Below, piece by piece: positions 16,148 to 16,330 of a stretch of DNA of 16,330 bases. Under the pieces are notes generated by a model. The model was not told the origin of the DNA. It saw nothing but the letters and a program-made list of their open reading frames with translations, and did not search any database. The stretch is taken from NCBI GenBank assembly GCA_009779045.1, contig WREZ01000005.1, forward strand, positions 1 through 16,330. Direction: 5' to 3'. The DNA comes from Candidatus Bathycorpusculum sp. (GTDB lineage: Archaea > Thermoproteota > Bathyarchaeia > Bathyarchaeales > Bathycorpusculaceae). The position numbers and the translations under genes were made by a program. The first letter of the stretch is position 1. Each line of letters opens with the position of its first letter.

Positions 16148-16261
16148 CTGTATTTGCCTACTAGAAAGACCCTTAGTTAAGAGAAGACCAATTTCTCGCC
16201 GTCGGATATTAAACCGTAACTTTCGGTCTCTAGGTAATATGTGATTTTGAGCTTTTGCATA
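16148..16261 (-). pseudogene. Start-less remnant of the permease upstream of its first start codon
   Basis: In frame with the permease, 38 codons without ATG, GTG or TTG run upstream to a TAA at 16262-16264, with another TAA directly before it. The part next to the permease reads RRREIGLLLTKGLSSRQIQ, the coupling segment expected before the second helix of an FtsX domain. It aligns with the second FtsX domain of the same protein (SREATLMSVRGLSYRQLV). The hydrophobic helix expected before it is absent, and the sequence to the window end looks non-coding. The break lies around 16205-16265. Confidence 0.6.
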
Positions 16262-16330
16262 TTATTACCATATATCTCAGTTAAAACATAAAATTCAACC
16301 CAATTAAAAAAACATTTCATCAAAACTCCA

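Noticed and set aside
16280..16310. Possible fifth copy of the intergenic repeat motif (AATTGGGTTGAA on the minus strand) near the permease break
   Set aside because: Only about ten bases resemble the motif and the ATAC end is missing; not distinguishable from chance without more sequence.
16177..16320. 47-codon minus-strand frame overlapping the permease remnant
   Set aside because: It overlaps, in another frame, codons that clearly encode the FtsX coupling segment, and it resembles no permease helix or known protein. It could be revisited once sequence to the right is available.

Overview
The window looks archaeal. It is AT-rich and carries an adjacent mre11-rad50 pair with a zinc-hook Rad50, a thiolase followed by a DUF35 zinc-ribbon/OB-fold protein, and a membrane protease fused to an AN1-type zinc finger. 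Genes are preceded by TATA-like boxes and followed by runs of T, and TTG or GTG starts are frequent. The mixture would suit a Bathyarchaeia-like lineage, but that placement is inference from family content, not from a marker gene.

Layout, left to right. (1) 1-179: the 5' end of a small unknown minus-strand gene with a TATA-like box placed for near-leaderless transcription. (2) 315 to about 5927, minus: a giant (about 1,870 aa) DUF4011-type superfamily 1 helicase with a C-terminal restriction-endonuclease-like domain and a DUF3320-like tail, probably a nucleic-acid processing or defence protein. (3) 5928-6227: AT-rich spacer with T-run terminators. (4) 6228-8442, minus: a compact operon of thiolase, DUF35 acyl-CoA-associated protein and DUF1638 protein. 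(5) 8534-11820, minus: mre11 and rad50 overlapping by ATGA, the double-strand-break end-processing complex. (6) 11988-12842, plus: AN1 zinc finger/site-2-protease-like membrane protein, divergent from mre11. (7) 12843-13421: a 579-bp gene-free stretch between convergent gene ends holding two nested inverted repeats of one sequence family. (8) 13422-16147, minus: an ABC exporter of the LolD/MacB type, permease then ATPase overlapping by ATGA. The permease has lost its 5' half: recognisable codons continue upstream of every start codon and then hit stops at 16262-16264.

How the genes fit together: Mre11 and Rad50 form one complex. Thiolase and DUF35 are expected to act together on acetyl-CoA/acetoacetyl-CoA, as in archaeal mevalonate synthesis, although no HMG-CoA synthase lies in this window. 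The ABC ATPase and permease form one transporter, probably inactive or altered if the 5' loss is real. The DUF4011 helicase-nuclease stands alone. I saw no CRISPR array, tRNA or rRNA. The most unusual items are the nested repeat pair, the broken permease, the Mre11 motif change and the strong keto/amino composition swings inside single genes.
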